The notes under the pieces were generated by a model. That model saw only the letters and a list, made by a program, of their open reading frames with translations, was not told the DNA's origin and did not search any database. From Sphingomonadaceae bacterium (GTDB taxonomy: Bacteria; Pseudomonadota; Alphaproteobacteria; Sphingomonadales; Sphingomonadaceae): a DNA stretch of 37,590 bases. Below, piece after piece: positions 1 through 8,824 of the stretch. Where the stretch lies: positions 1 to 37,590 of the forward strand of contig RFZB01000006.1 in NCBI GenBank assembly GCA_009920915.1, written 5' to 3'. Position 1 is the first letter of the stretch; each line of letters starts with the position of its first letter. The position numbers and the translations under genes are program-made.

Positions 1-1070
1 GTGCAGCTGCCAATGAAGATGTTCTGCACATCGACATCCTGCATCCGCTGGCCGGGGATCAGACCCATATACTCAAGCGATTTTTGCGCGGCGACTTGCT
101 TTGATGGGTCTTCGAAGCTCATCGGATCGGGCACAACACCTGTGATCGGCACCACATCTTCCGGGCTGGTGCCCCATGTGACGTTGGGCGCAATGTCGGC
201 GGCATTGATGACCACCGTTTTGTCATAAGTCGCGCCCGGATCGGTCGCGAGGCTGCGCCAATAGGCGACGGCCGCATCCCAATCTGCCCCCTTGGGCGCC
301 ATGGGGCGGCCTTTCAGATACGCAAAGGTGACATCATCAGGCGCGATCAGGCCAGCACGCGCACCGCCTTCAATCGCCATGTTAGAGACAGTCAGACGCC
401 CTTCGATCGAGAGATTGCGAATGGCCGACCCTGTATATTCAATGACATGGCCGGTGCCGCCCGCGGCACCCGTCCGACGGACAATTTCCAGCACAATGTC
501 TTTGGCGGACACGCCGGGGCCAACCTCGCCCTCAACGCGGACTTCCATTGTTTTGGATTGCTTTAACAGCAGCGTTTGCGTGGCGAGCACATGCTCCACC
601 TCGCTGGTGCCAATGCCAAAGGCCAGCGCGCCAAGGCCACCATGACAGGCAGTATGACTGTCCCCACAGACAATCGTCGTGCCGGGCAGCGAAAAGCCCT
701 GTTCCGGCCCGACAACATGGACAATGCCCTGTTCCTTGTCGGTCGCGCCAATATAGCGAATGCCAAAGGCGGGGGCGTTGCGTTCCAATGCCTCCAACTG
801 CGCGGCACTTTCGGGATCGGCAATCGGCACGGGGCGCCCTTGCGCATCCAAGCGCGGCGTGGTGGGCAAATTATGATCCGGCACAGCCAGCGTCAGATCA
901 GGCCGGCGCACTTTGCGGCCCGCGGCACGCAGGCCTTCAAACGCCTGTGGGCTGGTGACTTCATGCACCAAATGGCGATCAATGAAGATCAGGCAGGTGC
1001 CATCGTCGCGGCGATCCACGACATGAGCATCCCAGATTTTTTCGTACAATGTGCGCGGACGTGAAGACAT
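1..1070 (-). CDS. leuC: 3-isopropylmalate dehydratase large subunit, 3' end outside window
   Basis: Isomerises 2-isopropylmalate to 3-isopropylmalate in leucine biosynthesis, as a cytoplasmic [4Fe-4S] enzyme with LeuD. The reading frame begins at the ATG at 1070-1068 ([16 protein letters not shown]) and stays open to the left edge, giving 356 residues. Visible aconitase-family motifs include [11 protein letters not shown] and [14 protein letters not shown]. The last readable residues are QNIFIGSC, whose cysteine (residue 356) should be the first Fe-S ligand. The remaining ligands and the C-terminus lie beyond the window. The ribosome site is weak. The gene follows cobS on the same strand after 60 bases that contain a terminator-like hairpin, so it is probably transcribed separately. 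Identification is secure from the N-terminal two thirds. Confidence 0.96.
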   Translation of the reverse strand, partial: MSSRPRTLYEKIWDAHVVDRRDDGTCLIFIDRHLVHEVTSPQAFEGLRAAGRKVRRPDLTLAVPDHNLPTTPRLDAQGRPVPIADPESAAQLEALERNAPAFGIRYIGATDKEQGIVHVVGPEQGFSLPGTTIVCGDSHTACHGGLGALAFGIGTSEVEHVLATQTLLLKQSKTMEVRVEGEVGPGVSAKDIVLEIVRRTGAAGGTGHVIEYTGSAIRNLSIEGRLTVSNMAIEGGARAGLIAPDDVTFAYLKGRPMAPKGADWDAAVAYWRSLATDPGATYDKTVVINAADIAPNVTWGTSPEDVVPITGVVPDPMSFEDPSKQVAAQKSLEYMGLIPGQRMQDVDVQNIFIGSC

Positions 1071-1108
1071 GATCGTTCTTTTGGCCCTGTGTTAAAATTC
1101 AACCATTG

Positions 1109-1130
1109 TCCGCCCCCATTGGGGGACGGA
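1109..1130 (-). terminator. Hairpin after cobS
   Basis: A GC-rich inverted repeat sits directly after the cobS stop: arms TCCG/CGGA and CCCC/GGGG, with one mismatch and a short loop. On the minus strand it is followed by a T-rich stretch (TTGAATTTTAAC), not a clean T run. It would separate cobS from leuC. The structure is seen in the sequence; termination is inferred. Confidence 0.5.
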
Positions 1131-2120
1131 TCAGCGTGCTTTGCCGACAACGCTTTCCGGCAAATCCTTGCCAAAGACGCGCTGATAATATTCGGCCACC
1201 AAAGCGCGTTCGGCCTCATCACATTTGTTGAGGAACGACAGGCGGAAGGCAAAGCCCGGATCTTTAAAGATCGCGGCATTCTGCGCCCAAGTGATCACAG
1301 TCCGCGGGCTCATCACCGTCGAGATGTCGCCATTGATAAAGCCCTGACGGCTGAGGTCCGCCACCTTCACCATATTGGCAACCAGCTGGGGATCGGCCTC
1401 TTTGGCCTTGGCCTGCACGATGTTGGTTTCTACCTCGGCAGGCAGATAGTTGAGGCCAACAACAATGTTCCAACGGTCCATCTGGCCTTGGTTAATCTGC
1501 TGTGTGCCGTGATAAAGCCCGCTGGTATCGCCCAAGCCCACTGTGTTGGCGGTGGCGAACATACGGAACCACGGGCTGGGGCGGATGACGCGGTTCTGAT
1601 CGAGCAGCGTCAACTTACCTTCGGTTTCCAGCACACGCTGGATAACGAACATCACATCGGGCCGCCCGGCATCATATTCATCAAACACCAAAGCCGTTGG
1701 CGTTTGCAGCGCCCAGGGCAACAGGCCTTCGCGGAACTCAGTCACTTGCTTGCCATCGCGCAGAACAATGGCATCGCGGCCAATCAAATCAATGCGGCTG
1801 ATATGGGCATCAAGGTTGATGCGGATGCACGGCCATTTGAGGCGCGCGGCGACTTGTTCGATATGCGTTGACTTACCTGTGCCGTGATAGCCCTGCACCA
1901 TCACGCGGCGGTTAAAGGCAAAGCCTGCGAGGATCGCCAAGGTCGTATCCGGATCAAACACATAAGTGGGGTCAAGATCAGGAACCCGCTCATCCGCTTG
2001 GGAAAAGGCGGGGCATTCCATATCGACATCAATGCCGAACACCTCGCGCACATTGACCTTGGTGTCAGGTGCGGGAAGCAAGGTTGTGGAACCGGGCTGG
2101 ACGTTGGGCACATCAGTCAT
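1131..2120 (-). CDS. cobS: Cobaltochelatase AAA+ subunit CobS
   Basis: ATPase subunit of the aerobic cobaltochelatase CobNST, which inserts cobalt into hydrogenobyrinate a,c-diamide during cobalamin synthesis. The protein has 329 residues, the usual CobS length. The AAA+ core shows Walker [10 protein letters not shown] at 77-85, Walker B VFDEYD at 144-149, and a sensor region around [14 protein letters not shown]. The N-terminal segment with [16 protein letters not shown] is typical of CobS. The start ATG at 2120 has no strong ribosome site. In many alphaproteobacteria cobS is followed by cobT and preceded by a J-domain gene. Here leuC follows instead of cobT, and a TonB-dependent receptor lies between cobS and the J-domain gene. 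Neither cobT nor cobN is in the window. Confidence 0.95.
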   Translation of the reverse strand: MTDVPNVQPGSTTLLPAPDTKVNVREVFGIDVDMECPAFSQADERVPDLDPTYVFDPDTTLAILAGFAFNRRVMVQGYHGTGKSTHIEQVAARLKWPCIRINLDAHISRIDLIGRDAIVLRDGKQVTEFREGLLPWALQTPTALVFDEYDAGRPDVMFVIQRVLETEGKLTLLDQNRVIRPSPWFRMFATANTVGLGDTSGLYHGTQQINQGQMDRWNIVVGLNYLPAEVETNIVQAKAKEADPQLVANMVKVADLSRQGFINGDISTVMSPRTVITWAQNAAIFKDPGFAFRLSFLNKCDEAERALVAEYYQRVFGKDLPESVVGKAR

Positions 2121-2188
2121 GGATCAGCGCGTCTTTTCATCAGTCTGCGAGTGCACTGCCCATAGGACGCGGGCGCGCCCCATGGCAA

Positions 2189-2212
2189 GGCCCCTGACCC
2201 AAAGCCGGGGCC
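2189..2212 (-). terminator. Possible terminator hairpin after the TonB-dependent receptor gene
   Basis: GGCCCC/GGGGCC arms around a 12-base loop lie about 10 bases beyond the receptor stop codon, in the roughly 100-base gap before cobS. There is no T tract, so this is a weak candidate. The rest of the gap shows no convincing motif. It is too short for a full cobalamin riboswitch. Confidence 0.3.
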
Positions 2213-2221
2213 GCGCTTGTT

Positions 2222-4501
2222 CTAACGGCGCAGGCGCAATCCAATCAGGAACCGGCGCGGCGCACCGGGCGTGTTGGCGCGCGGGTCCGTGGCATTTGGC
2301 GCTTCTGCCAGCCGAATCGCCTCGACCTCGCTATAGGCGCCAAAGGTGGCATAGCGCCGGTCCAGCACGTTGGTGACATCTGCAAAGGCCGATAGCCCGG
2401 CCCCCAAATCCATCGTTGCACCAATATCAAGACGGGCAAACCCCGGAACGGGCTGATCGAGATTGGCCTCATCCCCCATGCGCCATTGGCTAGATTGCGC
2501 CTGTACGGACGCCCGCAGCGTCAGGCCTTGGGCAGCATAAGCGACCGAGGCGACACCCCGATGGACTGGCAGGCCGGGTAAGCGCGCGCCCGGGCCAACG
2601 GCAATGCGCCCATCCTCATCCGCCGCAGGGTTATCAGGACTTGTGGCGGTAAAGGCTGATAAAAACTGCGCCTCGCCATAGGCATAGCCCAATTGAACAG
2701 CCCAAGGCCCTTTCTGGGCAGACCATTGCAGATCAACCCCTTGCCGGCGGCTTTGGCCAATATTCTGGAAAAAGGCACGTCCACGGGTTTGCGCGGCGGT
2801 TAGCAAAAGATCATTGGAAATGCGCGTCTGGTAGAGCGCAAGGGACCAAGCACCCTGCCACCCACCGGCCTGCCAACGGCCTTGCGCCCCAGCTTCCCAT
2901 GTGCGTGCAACCACTTGGTCCAAGGGTGGGTCAGCCACAAAAAAATTGGTGAGGCTGCACGGTGCCGCTTCATCCGCGCAGGACAATTCTGCCGGGGTGG
3001 GTGCCCGGCTGGTTTCGGCATAGCCCAGCCGCACCTCGGTGTCAGAGGACAGGCGATATTCAAATTCCAGCCCGGGATTGACCCGGCGGAAGCGATGCTG
3101 CCCATCTAAGGCCGTGCCCAATTGATCATCCAGCACAAGCGAGGCGCTGGTCCATCTTAGGCCAATTTCGGCGGTGAGGCGCGGCGTTAGCTGCACCTCA
3201 TCCCACAGCAAGAGCCCCGTGGTGCGCGTGCGCACAGCCAGATCAATTGGAGCAATCGCCGCATCCGCCTGGCGAATAATGGGGCCAAGCCCTGTGACGC
3301 CGCGATCATCCTCTAGCACGCCCAGTTCTGTTTCCGCGCCAAAGCGGCTCTTGGCGCGATCATGCGTGAGGCCAAGCGTGACCTTATGGGCCAGCCCCGC
3401 CAGCTCTGCCTGCCGCACATAATGGAGGACAAAGCCACCGCTGGTGCTGTTTGTTCGGGTCCGGTTGAACACCGCATAATCCTCTATCCCCGCCCGCACT
3501 GTCAGCGCCGTGCCAGACCGATCCTGCAGAGGCGCATAGCCATCATCATCGCTTTCCAGACACAACAGCCCCAGCGCCTTTGGGCAGGGCTCAATATCTG
3601 CCAAATCGCCATTTTCGGTTCGCTGGCGGAGCGATTGGACATAGAGGCTGGCTTCCAACCGGCTTGTATCGTCCACCTCAATCCAGGGATGGATCGACCC
3701 GCGCAAGAGGCGATTATGTGTGCGGTCTGGGTGCGTGAACACCGCTGCCCGGTCTGCGGCCAGCAGCTCAACGGGGGCGGCCCCATTGCCTGTCAGCCGG
3801 GTCTCTGCGGCCAGCGCCTTGATGTGCAGACCGCCCTGTGCGCCATCCCAACCGGCATCTGCAAAGCCATGATAGAGCGTGGAGGTAGAATAGGCACGCC
3901 AGCCCCCATCACGCTCAGCCCGCCCTGCGGCAAACAGGCTGAAGGCGCCTTGGTTGGTGCCAAGGCTGAGCTCTGCCTCGCGCCGGCCGTGATCCCCCAA
4001 CCCGGCCAAGGCCGATAGGCCGGGCGCGCTGCGGCCCGTATGTGTGGCCACCACAAGCGCCCCACCCAACCCGTTTAACCCATAAACCGGGTTGCTGTCG
4101 CGCAGCGACACACTCTCGACCGCCACATCGGGCAAAAGATCAAAATTGACAGTATCGCCAAAGGGTAAGTTGAACCGCCCGCCATCCAAGAAGACCGCCA
4201 ACCCCTGCGCATTGCCTTGCAGGGCCGAGGCAGAAAAGCCGCGATAGACAAGGCTGGGCTGATAGGCATTGCCCTGCGCCTCGGCCAGCGACACACCCGC
4301 CAGCCGCGTTGAAACCGCGCGCACCACATCTGGGCCTGATGCCATGTCCAAATCTGCCGCACGCAGCCGAACAGCATCATCCCCATCGACATCGCCCCCC
4401 GGCGCTGTGACAATGATGGGCATTTCGGGCTCGGCGGCCTGCGCCAAAGCCGGGAGCGCCGCCAAAACGAACAGAAGACTATGTCTGACCAAGTGTTTCA
4501 C
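2222..4501 (-). CDS. TonB-dependent outer-membrane receptor
   Basis: A 759-residue outer-membrane transporter. It starts at GTG 4501, with AAGGA at a suitable distance upstream. A signal peptide (MKHLVRHSLLFVLAALPALAQA, about 22 residues) is followed by a TonB-box-like IIVTAPG. The plug domain (about 30-150) has the usual DGGRFNLPFGDTVNFDLLP and NGLGGALVV patterns. A 22-strand barrel should fill the rest, ending in FLIGLRLRR rather than the common terminal aromatic residue. The substrate cannot be read from sequence. Its position 9 bases after the J-domain gene and about 100 bases before cobS makes cobalamin, cobalt or a siderophore worth considering, but this is only proximity. Alternatives are haem, iron-citrate-like or carbohydrate receptors. 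Confidence 0.9.
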   Translation of the reverse strand: MKHLVRHSLLFVLAALPALAQAAEPEMPIIVTAPGGDVDGDDAVRLRAADLDMASGPDVVRAVSTRLAGVSLAEAQGNAYQPSLVYRGFSASALQGNAQGLAVFLDGGRFNLPFGDTVNFDLLPDVAVESVSLRDSNPVYGLNGLGGALVVATHTGRSAPGLSALAGLGDHGRREAELSLGTNQGAFSLFAAGRAERDGGWRAYSTSTLYHGFADAGWDGAQGGLHIKALAAETRLTGNGAAPVELLAADRAAVFTHPDRTHNRLLRGSIHPWIEVDDTSRLEASLYVQSLRQRTENGDLADIEPCPKALGLLCLESDDDGYAPLQDRSGTALTVRAGIEDYAVFNRTRTNSTSGGFVLHYVRQAELAGLAHKVTLGLTHDRAKSRFGAETELGVLEDDRGVTGLGPIIRQADAAIAPIDLAVRTRTTGLLLWDEVQLTPRLTAEIGLRWTSASLVLDDQLGTALDGQHRFRRVNPGLEFEYRLSSDTEVRLGYAETSRAPTPAELSCADEAAPCSLTNFFVADPPLDQVVARTWEAGAQGRWQAGGWQGAWSLALYQTRISNDLLLTAAQTRGRAFFQNIGQSRRQGVDLQWSAQKGPWAVQLGYAYGEAQFLSAFTATSPDNPAADEDGRIAVGPGARLPGLPVHRGVASVAYAAQGLTLRASVQAQSSQWRMGDEANLDQPVPGFARLDIGATMDLGAGLSAFADVTNVLDRRYATFGAYSEVEAIRLAEAPNATDPRANTPGAPRRFLIGLRLRR

Positions 4502-4510
4502 AGAAATTCC

Positions 4511-5125
4511 TTACCCAAAAGCTGGCGCGCGGCGCAGATGTTGATAGGCTTCAACCACCCCTTGCAGCTGTTTCTCATGCGTTCGATCGCCCCCGTTGCG
4601 ATCGGGGTGATATTGGCGCACCAGATCAGAATAGCGTGTGCGCAGCGCCTTGCGATCGGCATTCATGTCGAGGCCCAGCGTCTCCAAGGCGCGCCGATCC
4701 TCAGGAGAGAGAAATTTTCCATCCGCCCGTTCGCGCGGCATGGCCGCTTCTGCCCGGCCCCTAAAGCGCGCGGAAATGGCATCCAGCGGATCATGAAAAT
4801 CCGCCCATCGCGGCGGCCCATCTACCCCTGCTGTCGGGCGAAAGGCCCGGCTTTCTTGCTCCCACCCGCCCATTGGCATTTGCGCGCGCTCAATGTCTTC
4901 CCGGCTCATCCCCGCAAAGAAGTTATAGCCCGCGTTAAAGGCACGGACATGATCGAGGCACAGCCATTGCCATTGGCCCGGCCCATCGGGGCCCGGCGCA
5001 AGGCCGGATGGATCAGGCGCGCGAAACTCCCCCGGCTCAGGACAGCCGGGCCGATTGCACGGACGGGGCTGGCCCGCCATGCGGCCATGAAATCTGTCTT
5101 GCCGCCGTGCGCCGCTGTCGCTCAT
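4511..5125 (-). CDS. J-domain protein with N-terminal Cys/His motif
   Basis: Likely DnaK co-chaperone of 204 residues. The J domain is at the C-terminus (about 140-200), with the diagnostic HPD in YHPDRNGGDR at about 173-175. The N-terminal half carries C-x4-C (CNRPGC) and CLDH, which could bind a metal. The start chosen is ATG 5125 (MSDSGARRQD), because it overlaps the upstream stop by four bases (ATGA) and gives translational coupling. A longer frame up to 5176 would run into the upstream gene. This architecture is conserved next to bolA and cobS in alphaproteobacteria. The client protein is unknown. Confidence 0.88.
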   Translation of the reverse strand: MSDSGARRQDRFHGRMAGQPRPCNRPGCPEPGEFRAPDPSGLAPGPDGPGQWQWLCLDHVRAFNAGYNFFAGMSREDIERAQMPMGGWEQESRAFRPTAGVDGPPRWADFHDPLDAISARFRGRAEAAMPRERADGKFLSPEDRRALETLGLDMNADRKALRTRYSDLVRQYHPDRNGGDRTHEKQLQGVVEAYQHLRRAPAFG

Positions 5126-5628
5126 GCCGCCAGCCAGCGAAATTGGAGTTGATGGCCCACAGGTGCCGGCCCCCAATCTGCCAGCAAGGCACGGGCGCGC
5201 GCCAGCATGGCTGCAACGCGCCCGTCATCCAAATCCGGCACAGGAACATATGAGGCCGCACAGCCTGATTCGGCCAGATGGCGTGTTCCCTCCACATCGG
5301 TCCCGCCCGACCAAAGAGCAGCCTCGACAGATTCGACGATCCGTTCTGCCTGCACCAGCATCACAATTGAGGCGTCGGGCACGTCAGCCCGCTTGGAACT
5401 GGCATGGCCCGCCGCCTTGGCAAGCTCTTGCACCTCATCCGGGCTAATTCCGCTGGCAATCATCCCCCAAAAACCACGATCAAGGCCCAGCGTTTCTTCA
5501 ACAATGAAATGCACGGCATCATGCGGCACGGGTCCCTTTTTGAGGAAGCGTGTTTCCGCTTTGCTGCCATCGGCGCGCACAATCACTATGTGATCATCGG
5601 CCATGCCTTTGGTGATTGTCACATCCAT
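5122..5628 (-). CDS. Conserved hypothetical protein, 168 residues
   Basis: I do not recognise a named domain. The protein is soluble-looking, with no signal peptide or membrane segment. It has an N-terminal beta-rich stretch (DDHIVIVRADGSKAETRFLK) and then a helical part with HDAVHFIVEETLGLDRGFWG. The start ATG 5628 is supported by GAGGAAG just upstream; a second ATG lies at 5604. The stop overlaps the J-domain start by four bases, so the two are probably translated together. It diverges from bolA, with only 38 bases between the starts. A role near protein folding or iron-sulfur handling would be a guess from neighbours only. Confidence 0.8.
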   Translation of the reverse strand: MDVTITKGMADDHIVIVRADGSKAETRFLKKGPVPHDAVHFIVEETLGLDRGFWGMIASGISPDEVQELAKAAGHASSKRADVPDASIVMLVQAERIVESVEAALWSGGTDVEGTRHLAESGCAASYVPVPDLDDGRVAAMLARARALLADWGPAPVGHQLQFRWLAA

Positions 5629-5666
5629 TGCTTCCTCATGGCGCGAGACTTGCTAGAAGAAAAGAC

Positions 5667-5942
5667 ATGACAGACCGCCCTATCGAATCCGAAATCACCC
5701 AGCGCCTGACTCAGGCTTTTGCGCCAACGCACCTCATCGTCAGCAACGACAGTGCAAAACACCATGGGCATTTGGGGGATGATGGATCCGGCGAAAGCCA
5801 TTTTTCGGTGGACATTGAATCAGCTGCCTTTGCCGGGGTCAGCCGGTTGGACCGCCAGCGCATGGTGAATCGGGCGCTGGGGGATTTGCCCGGTCAGCGC
5901 GTCCATGCGCTTGCCATTCGTGCCCGTGCGCCGGGCGAATAA
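5667..5942 (+). CDS. bolA: BolA family protein
   Basis: A 91-residue BolA-fold protein. BolA proteins partner monothiol glutaredoxins in iron-sulfur or iron signalling, and some bind DNA. The family pattern is visible: N-terminal helix (IESEITQRLTQAF), SNDSAKHHGH, SHFSVDIES, and the helical RLDRQRMVNRALGDL segment ending in HALAIRARAP. The histidines in KHHGH and SHF are candidate cluster ligands. The start ATG 5667 follows a purine-rich site (GAAGAAAAG); an upstream in-frame start at 5616 would overlap the divergent gene. The pirin gene begins 12 bases after the stop, so the two are probably co-transcribed. Confidence 0.93.
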   Translation: MTDRPIESEITQRLTQAFAPTHLIVSNDSAKHHGHLGDDGSGESHFSVDIESAAFAGVSRLDRQRMVNRALGDLPGQRVHALAIRARAPGE

Positions 5943-5954
5943 GGAGAGCCAGAC

Positions 5955-6851
5955 ATGAAACACCCCGTTGAAGGCACGCTGCTTCCAGTGACGCATGATT
6001 TGGGGGCGTTTAAGGTCCGCCGCGTTCTCCCCGCGCGCGGCCTGACCATGGTTGGGCCCTTTTGCTTTGTTGATCAATTTGGGCCGGGGCATTTTGACAT
6101 TGGCCAAGGTATGGACGTGCGCCCGCACCCCCATATTGGCCTGTCCACCGTGACCTATTTGTTTGAAGGCGCAATTGACCACCGCGATTCGCTGGGCAGC
6201 TTTGCCACCATTCATCCCGGTGCGGTCAATTTGATGACGGCGGGTAAAGGCATTGTGCACTCTGAACGATCCCCTCAGGCCGAACGCGACGCAGGCGGCC
6301 CAATGTACGGGATGCAGACTTGGCTGGCCCTGCCCGATGGCAAGGAAGAAATTGATCCAGCTTTTGAACAAGTTGCGGCTGACCGGCTTCCCATCCTGAC
6401 CGCCCCGGGTGTTTCGGCCCGTATCATCATGGGCAGCCTATGGGGGCAGACTGCGCCCACCACCTGCCATGTGCCAACCATTTATGCCGACATTATGCTA
6501 GAAGCGGGCGGTTCTGTTCCCATTGATGCCGAAGCGGATGAACGCGCGCTGATGCTGGTCGGCGGCAGTGCCGAAATTTCAGGCGAAGAGATGGAGCCCT
6601 TTGCGCTTTATGTCCTGCGCCCCGGTATCATGGGCACGCTCACCTCAAAATCTGACGGGCGCATTATGCTGATGGGTGGGCAGGATTTCCCAACCGCGCG
6701 GCGCGTGTGGTGGAATTTTGTGTCGTCCCGGCAGGACCGGATCGATCAGGCTGTGATGGATTGGACCGAAGGGCGCTTTCCCAAAGTGGAAAATGACCCG
6801 GAATTTATCCCGCTGCCCGAAACGCCCCTGACCAACAGCGACCCGATTTAA
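5955..6851 (+). CDS. Pirin family bicupin protein
   Basis: A 298-residue pirin-like bicupin. The metal-binding residues are in the canonical places: H58 and H60 in RPHPHIGLSTVTYLFEG, and H102 and E104 in GIVHSERSP. The C-terminal cupin lacks an obvious metal set, as is normal in pirins. Some bacterial pirins have quercetin dioxygenase activity and others act in regulation; the sequence does not decide between these. GGAGAG precedes the ATG at 5955. It sits between bolA and an alpha/beta hydrolase with short gaps, consistent with one transcript. Confidence 0.93.
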   Translation: MKHPVEGTLLPVTHDLGAFKVRRVLPARGLTMVGPFCFVDQFGPGHFDIGQGMDVRPHPHIGLSTVTYLFEGAIDHRDSLGSFATIHPGAVNLMTAGKGIVHSERSPQAERDAGGPMYGMQTWLALPDGKEEIDPAFEQVAADRLPILTAPGVSARIIMGSLWGQTAPTTCHVPTIYADIMLEAGGSVPIDAEADERALMLVGGSAEISGEEMEPFALYVLRPGIMGTLTSKSDGRIMLMGGQDFPTARRVWWNFVSSRQDRIDQAVMDWTEGRFPKVENDPEFIPLPETPLTNSDPI

Positions 6852-6854
6852 GCT

Positions 6855-7736
6855 ATGGCAACGCCCCATCGCCTCCGCCTTGCAACGGGCGTTGACCTGG
6901 ATGTTTGGACGGCAGGCGATCCGGCCAATCCGCCTGTGCTTTTCCTCCATGGCTTTCCCGAATCGCACCGGACATGGCGACATCAAATGGCGGCGCTGGC
7001 CGATCATTATTATTGCATCGCGCCGGACCAGCGCGGCTATGCCCGGTCTGACAAACCGGCTGATATTGCCGCCTATCGCGTGCCAATCTTAGTCGCAGAT
7101 GTTCTGGCGGTGGCAGATGCACTGGGCATCGCACAATTTACCTTAGTGGGACATGATTGGGGCGGGGCCGTTGCCTGGGCGACGGCGCTCAAACACCCAG
7201 ACCGAGTGATGCGCCTTATCCAGTGCAATGCGGCACACCCTTATGTCTTTCAACGCACACTGGTTTTTGATCCAGCGCAACGGGCCGCGTCGCAATATAT
7301 TACTGAATTTCGCAATCGCGATATTGAAGGCGAAGTCGCAGAGAAGGGCGTCGCGTGGTTCTTTGAAGATCGCTTTGCCAAAATCAGCGGTGGCGCAATC
7401 AGTGCCACTGACCGTGCGGCCTATATTGATGAATGGAGCCAGCCCGGTGCGCTTCGGGGTATGCTCAATTGGTATCGGGCATCGCCCCTGCACGTGCCGG
7501 CAATGGACGCGCCCGCCATTAGCACGCCCTTTTTAGACGCGCCCTTCCCTCAGCTTGCCATGCCCGTGCTGGTGATCTGGGGGTTGAAGGATGAAGCCTT
7601 ATTGCCCTGCCAATTAGACGGCCTCGACACGCACATCCTCAATCTGACGATCGTCCGCGTGCCCGATGCTGGTCACTTCATCCCATGGGAACAGCCCGAG
7701 GCTGTGACGAAAGCCATGCGCGACTGGCTGGCTTAA
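6855..7736 (+). CDS. Alpha/beta hydrolase, epoxide hydrolase or haloalkane dehalogenase type
   Basis: A 293-residue alpha/beta hydrolase that uses aspartate as nucleophile. The oxyanion motif is HGFPE (32-36) and the nucleophile is D101 in GHDWGG. The acid is probably D246 in WGLKDEALL and the base H274 in AGHFIPWEQPE. HGFPE, DQRGY and the Asp elbow are characteristic of soluble epoxide hydrolases; haloalkane dehalogenases and fluoroacetate dehalogenases share them. The tyrosine in NWYRASPL of the lid favours an epoxide hydrolase. It starts three bases after the pirin stop. The stop codon overlaps the convergent DUF2332 gene, leaving no room for a terminator between them. Confidence 0.9.
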   Translation: MATPHRLRLATGVDLDVWTAGDPANPPVLFLHGFPESHRTWRHQMAALADHYYCIAPDQRGYARSDKPADIAAYRVPILVADVLAVADALGIAQFTLVGHDWGGAVAWATALKHPDRVMRLIQCNAAHPYVFQRTLVFDPAQRAASQYITEFRNRDIEGEVAEKGVAWFFEDRFAKISGGAISATDRAAYIDEWSQPGALRGMLNWYRASPLHVPAMDAPAISTPFLDAPFPQLAMPVLVIWGLKDEALLPCQLDGLDTHILNLTIVRVPDAGHFIPWEQPEAVTKAMRDWLA

Positions 7737-8776
7737 ACAGCCCCTGCCACCCATGTCAGCATCGCGCCATGCGCGTGGACATGGGCCAAAGTTTCCGTAA
7801 CGCCCGTCCCCGGCCAGCAGCGCAAGCGCAGTTCGGCCAGAGGCGCGCCTTGGGTTTGGAATTCCAAGCTCAGCCACGCGAGGGGGCGGGCAGGTGTGGC
7901 GCGCGCGCCTGCAGCCTCAATCATATCGCGCACCGCCATGCGCTGTTCTTCGGTGAAATATTGGAGCGCGATGGAGTGGTAGATCACGCGCGTCCGGCCT
8001 TCCGCCTGTTGTTCAGCCAACAAGGGTGCCAGCAGGTCCATCGCATCCCCTTTGATCAAAGGCGGCGGTGTTTTCTGCGCCATGGCAATGGCGGTTTGTA
8101 TGCGCGTCATCCGATCCCGCTGATCCGGCCAGACATAGGCCATCAGCCGATCGGCAATGTCCGGCTGAGTCACATCAAGCGGATTCAGATCAATGCCGAG
8201 TCGGTCCGCCACAATCACATCTGAGACTTCTGGATCAGACCCCATCCAATCGGGCATCAGTTGTAAGGGGGATCGCAAATCGCCTGCGACCACGCCACCC
8301 AGACGATAGCCGAAATGATCCATATTGAGGTTGAGGCCAGCACTGGCCCCAATTTCAATCCATTCCATTCGCGGGCCAAAACGGCGCGCAATACGCATCA
8401 TGCCAGGCCATAAGGCGGCAGCGCGCCCAACCTCATTGGTTTGGGGTGGGCTGTCGAGCCAAGGCAAAATCCAGTCGTCCCAATCGTGCAGAACGCGCTT
8501 TAAAATGCGCGGCAAATCGCCCTTTTGCTGCGTATAAAAGGCAGAAAGTGCGGCATCTTGCCCGCTGCGCGCCAAAGCATGAAGCGCGCCTGTCAGCCGC
8601 AGCATTAACGCATCGACAATTGGGTCTCCCGGCCAGCTGAGCAGCGCCGCGCCGCTATGGGTGGAGGCATCAATCACCTCAGCCAGCGCCACCAGCAGCT
8701 CTGCCGTCATAGGAGAGCCAGAGGCCCGGCACATTTCTGCCTGTTGGCGGAACGCAGCACGAATATGGTCAGTCAT
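7733..8776 (-). CDS. DUF2332 family protein
   Basis: A 347-residue protein of the DUF2332 family. Hallmarks seen are EIGASAGLNLNMDHFGY (a methyltransferase-like glycine motif), GIDLNPLDVTQPDIADRLMAYVWPDQRDRM and RVIYHSIALQYFTEEQR. The motif I-like segment and the following acidic residue suggest a SAM-methyltransferase-like fold, but the biochemical role is unknown. The start ATG 8776 (MTDHIRAAF) is preferred over the open frame extending to 8965, because the extension would overlap hisG coding sequence. It diverges from hisG across 48 bases. Confidence 0.87.
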   Translation of the reverse strand: MTDHIRAAFRQQAEMCRASGSPMTAELLVALAEVIDASTHSGAALLSWPGDPIVDALMLRLTGALHALARSGQDAALSAFYTQQKGDLPRILKRVLHDWDDWILPWLDSPPQTNEVGRAAALWPGMMRIARRFGPRMEWIEIGASAGLNLNMDHFGYRLGGVVAGDLRSPLQLMPDWMGSDPEVSDVIVADRLGIDLNPLDVTQPDIADRLMAYVWPDQRDRMTRIQTAIAMAQKTPPPLIKGDAMDLLAPLLAEQQAEGRTRVIYHSIALQYFTEEQRMAVRDMIEAAGARATPARPLAWLSLEFQTQGAPLAELRLRCWPGTGVTETLAHVHAHGAMLTWVAGAV

Positions 8777-8824
8777 GCGGACTAGCTTGCCCTCAATGCC
8801 CCACCCAAGTAAAGGCCGCGCATC

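Noticed and set aside
2121-2221. Cobalamin riboswitch between the TonB receptor and cobS
   Set aside because: The gap is about 100 bases, shorter than the roughly 200-base aptamer, and no B12-box-like sequence was seen.
3362-4018. Open frame of 218 codons on the plus strand inside the TonB-dependent receptor gene
   Set aside because: Antisense shadow of a coding sequence with clear receptor motifs. The translation is low-complexity and unlike any family.
6855-7736. Calling the alpha/beta hydrolase a haloalkane dehalogenase
   Set aside because: The Asp nucleophile and HGFPE fit both groups. I could not identify the halide-binding pair, and the lid tyrosine favours epoxide hydrolase, so the call is left general.
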